64,000 nucleotides of DNA from Streptomyces thinghirensis (GTDB lineage Bacteria > Actinomycetota > Actinomycetia > Streptomycetales > Streptomycetaceae). Each line of letters begins with the position of its first letter. Position 1 is the stretch's first letter. The DNA is taken from contig JAKFGP010000003.1 of the NCBI GenBank assembly GCA_021502835.1, forward strand, positions 62,001 to 126,000, given 5' to 3'. A program made the translations under genes and the position numbers. The notes under the pieces were generated by a model. That model ran no database searches. It had not been told where the DNA came from and saw only the letters and a list, made by a program, of their open reading frames with translations. This document shows positions 61,615-64,000 of the stretch, piece after piece.

Positions 61615-61729
61615 ACCGCAAACGGGGAACGGGCCCCCGGACCACGCTGCCCGGGCCGAGTCGTGCCCGCAAGCACCCGGATGCCGTAGGGGAGGTGAGC
61701 TGACCGGGCCCACCGGCCCACGCGCGGCG

Positions 61730-62867
61730 TCAGTCCGTTGGCAGCGTCGGCTGGACGCGTCGCAGGAACGTGGCGTTGTCCGGCGTCCGGCGCATCCGCT
61801 CCAGCAGCGTCTCCAGGCCGGACTGCTCGTCCCGGCCCCAGGGCCTCCGCCGCAGCCTGCGTACGGCGGTCGACTCGGCGGCGGACAGCAGGAGTCCTCG
61901 CGGCGGGTGCCGGAGCCGGTCATCTCCACGGCCGGGAAGACCCGGCGGGAGGCGAGCTCCCGGCTCAGCCGCAGTTCCATGTTCCCGGTGCTCTTGAGCT
62001 CCTCGAAGCAGAAGTCGTCGGCACGCGAGCCGGTCTCCACCAGGACGGTGGCGAGGATGGTGAGCGAACCGCCCTCCTCGGTTGTCCGGGCGGCGCCGAA
62101 GAACCGCTTCGGCCCGAGCAGCGCCCCGGCGTCGACACCGCCGCTGAGCTGCGCGGCCGCCGGAGGAGGTGGCGTTGTTGTGCGTCGCCCGGCACAGCCG
62201 GGTGAGGGGAGTCGAGCAGGATGACGACGTCCTCACCGGCCTCGACCAGGCGCTTGCCCGCTCGATCACGAGTTCGGCGAGCGCGATGTGCTGCTTGGCG
62301 CTCCGGTCGAAGGTCGAGGAGTACACCTCGCCTTGTACGGAGCGCCGCATGTCGGTGACTCCTCGGGCCGCTCGTCGAGCAGCACCACCATCAGGTGGGA
62401 GTCGGGGCGGTTGCCGGCGACGGCGGCGGCGATCTGCCGGAGGAGGACGGTCTTGCCGGTCTTCGGCGGGGCCACGATCAGGCCGCGCTGGCCCTTGGGC
62501 CGACCGGGGCGATCAGATCGGCGACCCGCCCGGCCGGCCGGCCGCCGGGTGTTCGGCGGGCGCAGCCGCTCGTGCGGGTGCAGTGGTGTCAGGTCGTGGA
62601 AGTGCCGTCGGCCGCCCTGCCGGTCGGGCGTGCGGCTGTTGACGCGGACGACGTCGGTCAGGTGCGCCGGTCGCCGCGCACCCCTCGACCAGGCCGCGCC
62701 TCGTGCAGGCCGTGGCGGATCAGCGCGGGGAGAGAGAGAGGTCGGACGGCTCGGGCTGGAGGCTGCTGCCCCGCAGGTGTCCCTTCCCGCCCGCGTCGAT
62801 GTCGAGGACACCGTTCGCGATCTCGGCCGGGGACTGCTGTACAGGGGCGTTCGAGTGTGGTGGTCAT
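61730..62867 (-). CDS. Short Rho transcription termination factor paralogue
   Basis: About 380 residues from ATG 62,867 ([13 protein letters not shown]). A short N-terminal part ([20 protein letters not shown]) leads to the Rho RNA-binding fold, then the motor: [20 protein letters not shown] (Walker A GPPKTGKT-like), [60 protein letters not shown] (Walker B and Q-loop), [39 protein letters not shown] and [20 protein letters not shown]. So the helicase core is complete. The main Streptomyces Rho is, as I recall, far longer with an extended N-terminus; this looks like a second, short copy. Several breaks, the worst at 62,640-62,760. Confidence 0.85.
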
Positions 62868-63139
62868 GGTGTTCGGTCCTTCGAGGACACGGGCATGGGT
62901 CATGTGGAAGGGAGGGGGAGAAGCCGTGCGAGGGTCGGACGACACGCCTCCGGACGGCGGGGAACAGCACCTGGGTACGGCGGGGAAAGGCCCTGGCTAC
63001 GAGGTTGTGCTGAGAAGCGGACGCGCCGGTCGTGCAAGGACGGCGGGTCGGCGAACCGAAGCGAAACCGGCACCGGCGCCCATAGGGGCGTACATAAGTG
63101 CTGAACGCAGCCTACCACGGCAAGTGGTCGAGCGGCGGT
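62868..63139. other. Leader region of the Rho paralogue
   Basis: About 270 bases upstream of the rho-like gene and downstream of the SnoaL-like gene's terminator. No gene is recognisable. An AT-richer patch at 63,086-63,103 (TACATAAGTGCTGAACGC) may be promoter DNA for the leftward gene, which would leave an untranslated leader of about 200 bases. Confidence 0.35.
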
Positions 63140-63168
63140 GGGGTGGGACGTTCCCTGCGTCCCACCCC
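63140..63168 (-). terminator. Terminator after the SnoaL-like gene
   Basis: GGGGTGGGACG (63,140-63,150) pairs with CGTCCCACCCC (63,158-63,168) around TTCCCTG; it lies four bases past the stop at 63,172. Confidence 0.8.
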
Positions 63169-63171
63169 CGT

Positions 63172-63641
63172 TCAACGAGGCCGGAGCGGCGTTCTGTTCC
63201 GTCTTCCGCATGTGCCGGGCCGGACTCCAGCCGCCCGAACGCTCCCTGAGCCTCCGCGCGCCTCTTGGGCGATCCGGTCGAACTGCGCGCCCATCGCGGC
63301 CTGGGAGCGCCTGCGTGCGCCTGACAGTGGGCGCATCATCACCGTGAGTTCGTCGATGCGGCCGGACTCGTCGAGATGCAGGAGGTCGCAGCCGCTGATC
63401 TCGCGGTCGCCGATCCGCGCCGTGAAGACCAGCGCGTGGTCGGGACCGTCGGCCTCGCCGATGACGCGTTCGTAGCGGAAGTCCTCGAAGACGCGGGTGA
63501 CGCCGCGCAGGGATCGCGGCCGTGATCGCCTTGCCGTGGTAGGGCTTGAACACGACGGGGCTGGTGAAGACGACGTCCTCGGTCAGTAGCGCTCGACGGC
63601 GTCGAGGTCGTGGCCCCGACCGCCGCGCGGAATGCCTGCAT
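63172..63641 (-). CDS. SnoaL-like (NTF2-fold) protein
   Basis: ATG 63,641; about 155 residues. MQAFRAAVEGHDLDAVERLL, TEDVVFTSPVVFKPYHGKAI, TAAILRGVTRVFEDFRYERV, IGEADGPDHALVFTARIGDR, EISGCDLLHLDESGRIDELT, VMMRPLSGAQALAAAMGAQF: the cone-shaped NTF2/SnoaL fold. Members are small isomerases, hydrolases or ligand binders; the function here is unknown. It is divergent from a PadR regulator, which may control it. Three or four breaks. Confidence 0.8.
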
Positions 63642-63681
63642 CGTATTCCTCGGTGAGAAGTACTGAACTATTTGAATAGGT

Positions 63682-63701
63682 GCGGAGTAGACTAGCTCCG
63701 C
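63682..63701. promoter_or_regulatory. Inverted repeat GCGGAG-N8-CTCCGC
   Basis: Perfect 6-base arms (63,682-63,687 and 63,696-63,701) in the 77-base gap between the SnoaL-like gene and the PadR gene; the flanking DNA is AT-rich. Probable PadR operator. Confidence 0.5.
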
Positions 63702-63718
63702 TTGCTAAGGCGTGTCGA

Positions 63719-64000
63719 CATGTCTCCTGGCACGCCGTCCTGGTCGCCCTGCTGGAGGGCGAGGCCTCGGGCTACGAGCTGTCCAAGCATGTGTTCGACG
63801 TCTCGCTCGGCCAACTTCTGCCACGCCGCAGCAGCTCTACTGGGAGCTGAGCGCCCGCGGGCGACGGGCTCATCGAGGCGCGGACGGTGCCGCAGGAACG
63901 CAGGCCCATCCAAGCGGCTGTTCTCGCTCACGGAGGCCGGCCGTGAGCAGCTGAGCGCCTTCGCCGCCGAGCCGACCCGGCGACCCACCGCCATCCGGGA
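63719..64000 (+). CDS. PadR-family regulator, 3' end outside window
   Basis: HAVLVALLEGEASGYELSKH (PadR winged-helix start), VFDVSLANFWPATPQQLYWE (with a break), LSALERDGLIEARTVPQER (wing), RRPSKRLFSLTEAGREQLSA. The protein continues past the edge. The start is taken as ATG 63,719 with one indel in the next 12 bases. Divergent from the SnoaL-like gene; likely a ligand-responsive repressor of it. Confidence 0.8.

Noticed and set aside
59944..62040. A 698-codon open frame on the minus strand.
   Set aside because: It crosses pieces of the Rho paralogue and carboxypeptidase genes and the antisense of glsA; no single protein family fits its whole length.

Overview
The window looks like a Streptomyces (or close relative) chromosome segment. 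GC is very high, Shine-Dalgarno sites are GGAGG-like, coupled genes often overlap as ATGA or GTGA, and the content is typical: LacI-regulated sugar operons, big secreted multidomain glycosidases, MerR/PucR/PadR/MarR regulators, a GH3 xylosidase operon and paired crcB genes. I saw no rRNA, tRNA, CRISPR array, transposase or phage gene.

Most genes are broken by single-base insertions or deletions, usually in G or C runs. When neighbouring frames are joined, ordinary full-length proteins appear (for example an ABC ATPase P-loop at 18,650 is restored by removing one G). I therefore read most breaks as sequence errors, annotate whole genes across them, and give start or stop positions as best estimates.

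Layout: 1-2,885, two secreted discoidin-domain proteins; 3,211-4,908, a HEAT-repeat protein and a MerR regulator fused to HEAT repeats; 5,205-11,883, a LacI regulator, sugar ABC transporter and GH3 beta-xylosidase (bxl-type operon); 11,884-12,934, gene-poor DNA with a perfect CRP-type box; 12,935-27,083, a RiPP gene cluster; 27,059-28,575, GPP34 and a DUF6629-like membrane protein; 28,581-33,175, PucR regulator divergent from gabT-gabD; 33,222-34,697, argG; 35,041-38,423, a very large secreted alpha-1,3-glucanase-like protein; 38,483-45,863, small secreted, membrane and regulatory genes plus three decayed genes (oppF, nanE, gap); 45,959-53,981, a galactan locus (LacI, ABC transporter, GH42, GH53); 54,129-57,415, ArsR, crcB pair, uppP, desaturase; 57,551-60,411, FadR-type regulator, asparaginase, glutaminase; 60,431-64,000, D,D-carboxypeptidase, a short Rho paralogue, a SnoaL-like protein and a PadR regulator.

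The most interesting part is the 14-kb RiPP cluster. It has no LanB/LanC, LanM or LanKC, but contains an APH-fold kinase, a HopA1-like protein, a flavoprotein decarboxylase, a methyltransferase, an F420-type oxidoreductase, an M16 protease pair (one active, one inactive), two ABC exporters, an XRE regulator with a four-helix membrane partner, and a 59-residue Ser/Thr-rich precursor ending in Cys. This is the set expected for a class V lanthipeptide (lanthidin; lexapeptide/cacaoidin/pristinin type). The likely pathway is Ser/Thr phosphorylation and elimination, ring closure, reduction of Dha to D-Ala, decarboxylation of the last Cys to an aminovinyl-cysteine ring, N-methylation, leader removal by the M16 pair, and export. 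The XRE regulator promoter and the second exporter promoter share an identical 11-base element at the same distance from the -35 box, suggesting cluster-specific control.
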